Shown in pieces: positions 5,154-5,892 of a stretch of 5,892 nt of DNA. The stretch spans positions 1 to 5,892 of the forward strand of contig JASLEM010000428.1 of the NCBI GenBank assembly GCA_030151165.1, read 5' to 3'. The position numbers and the translations under genes were made by a program. How positions within the stretch are numbered: position 1 is the first letter of the stretch; the number at the start of each line of letters is the position of its first letter. The notes beneath the pieces were generated by a model. It worked only from the letters and a program-made list of their open reading frames with translations. It made no database searches and was not told the origin of the DNA. This DNA is from Burkholderiaceae bacterium. Its GTDB lineage: Bacteria; Pseudomonadota; Gammaproteobacteria; Burkholderiales; Burkholderiaceae.

Positions 5154-5892
5154 ATGAAGCACGCGACGCTTCGGCAACTGAAGGTCTTCGAGGCCGTCGC
5201 GCGCCTGCTCAGCTTCTCGCGCGCGGCCGACGAGCTGTGCCTGACGCAGCCGGCGGTCTCGACGCAGATCGCCAAGCTCGCCGAGCATGCCGGCAACGAG
5301 CTGTTCGAGCAGTTCGGCAAGAAGATCTACCTGACGCCGGCGGGCATCGAGCTGCTGCAGATCAGCCGCGCGATCATCGCGCAGTTCGAAGCCGCGGAGA
5401 GCGCGATGGCGCAGTTCCGCGGCATCCGCGGCGGGCGGCTGAACGTCGGCGTGATCAGCGCCGGCGACTACTTCTTCCCGCGGCTGCTCGTCGACTTCGC
5501 GAGCCGCCACGACGGCGTCGCGCTCAACTTCACGGTGCACAACCGCGAGGGCCTGCTCGCGCACATCGCCGACAACCTCACCGACCTCGCGATCATGGTG
5601 CGCCCGCCGTCCGACCCGGACGTCGTCGCCCTGCCCTTCGCGCCGCATCCGTACGTGATCGTCGCGGCGCCGACGCATCCGCTGGCCAGGGCGCGCGAGA
5701 TTCCGCGCGCGACGCTGATGCGCGAGGCCTTCGTCGTACGCGAGAAGGGGTCGGACACCTGGAAGTCGATGGAGGAAGGCCTGGCGCAGGACATGGCCGA
5801 GCTGCGCATCGCGATGGAGATCCGCAGCACCGAGACGATCAAGCAGGCCGTGATGGCCGGCATGGGCGTGAGCTTCCTGTCGGCGCACACCG
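5154..5892 (+). CDS. LysR-type transcriptional regulator, 3'-truncated
   Basis: The first 246 codons of an LTTR are present; the usual length is about 300-310, so some 60 residues lie beyond the window. The winged helix-turn-helix covers about residues 4-63, with the recognition region FSRAADELCLTQPAVSTQI (21-39) and the wing ending KKIYLTPAG. A linker helix follows, and the periplasmic-binding-like effector domain begins near R95 (LNVGVISAGDYFFP). The N-terminal style (MKHATLRQLKVFEAVA) is CbbR-like, although the effector cannot be inferred from it. The ATG at 5154 lies 15 bases after the reductase stop, with only a poor Shine-Dalgarno, so it is probably co-transcribed with the module instead of being divergent as many LTTR genes are. 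It may act on the paired ATACG/CGTAT sites at 2741 and 4068; this is inference. Confidence 0.92.
   Translation, partial: MKHATLRQLKVFEAVARLLSFSRAADELCLTQPAVSTQIAKLAEHAGNELFEQFGKKIYLTPAGIELLQISRAIIAQFEAAESAMAQFRGIRGGRLNVGVISAGDYFFPRLLVDFASRHDGVALNFTVHNREGLLAHIADNLTDLAIMVRPPSDPDVVALPFAPHPYVIVAAPTHPLARAREIPRATLMREAFVVREKGSDTWKSMEEGLAQDMAELRIAMEIRSTETIKQAVMAGMGVSFLSAHT

Noticed and set aside
3975..5888. Very long minus-strand open frame opposite the reductase and LysR genes
   Set aside because: It spans two clear + strand genes and has low-complexity Arg/Ala/Asp/His composition without domains, so it is a GC-driven shadow.
1..5892. CRISPR arrays, tRNA or rRNA genes, insertion sequences, phage or defence genes
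   Set aside because: No regularly spaced short repeats, cloverleaf or rRNA motifs, transposase signatures or defence domains were seen on either strand.

Overview
This is a GC-rich window (roughly 65-70% G+C by eye) in which every supported gene lies on the + strand. Codon use, short intergenic gaps and the protein families point to a proteobacterium, most likely a betaproteobacterium of the order Burkholderiales. That placement is an inference from style and protein resemblance, not from a marker gene.

Layout: (1) 2-880, the last 70% of a formyl-CoA:oxalate CoA-transferase (Frc, close to E. coli YfdW), cut off by the window edge. (2) 882-1343, a small stand-alone PAS-domain protein, one base after the Frc stop. 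(3) 1344-1439, a leader region with two stem-loops, spanned by two tiny open frames joined to each other and to both neighbouring genes by ATGA stop/start overlaps. (4) 1440-2687, a second, complete Frc paralogue that keeps the catalytic Asp but has altered active-site loops. (5) 2688-2907, a regulatory gap with GC-rich hairpins, an ATACG/CGTAT inverted repeat and a possible -35 element. (6) 2908-3237, a small protein of unknown function. (7) 3311-4078, a fumarylacetoacetate-hydrolase (FAH) family enzyme. (8) 4128-5138, a ketopantoate-reductase (PanE/ApbA) family oxidoreductase. (9) 5154-end, a LysR-type regulator cut off by the right edge.

Genes 1, 2 and 4 form an oxalate/CoA-transfer block: Frc moves CoA from formyl-CoA to oxalate, and an oxalyl-CoA decarboxylase, not in the window, would normally complete the cycle. 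Genes 6-9 look like a catabolic module (FAH enzyme, 2-keto-acid-type reductase and LysR regulator) whose substrate cannot be read from sequence. Two copies of a related inverted repeat, GATACG-N5/6-CCGTATGCG, lie upstream of gene 6 and at the gene 7/8 junction. They are the best candidates for operators of a shared regulator, perhaps the LysR protein encoded at the end of the module.

Nothing here is clearly a wholly new system. The points most worth a second look are the divergent second Frc, the ATGA-chained leader with hairpins, the paired palindromes, and the solitary PAS protein with a His at the FixL haem-ligand position.
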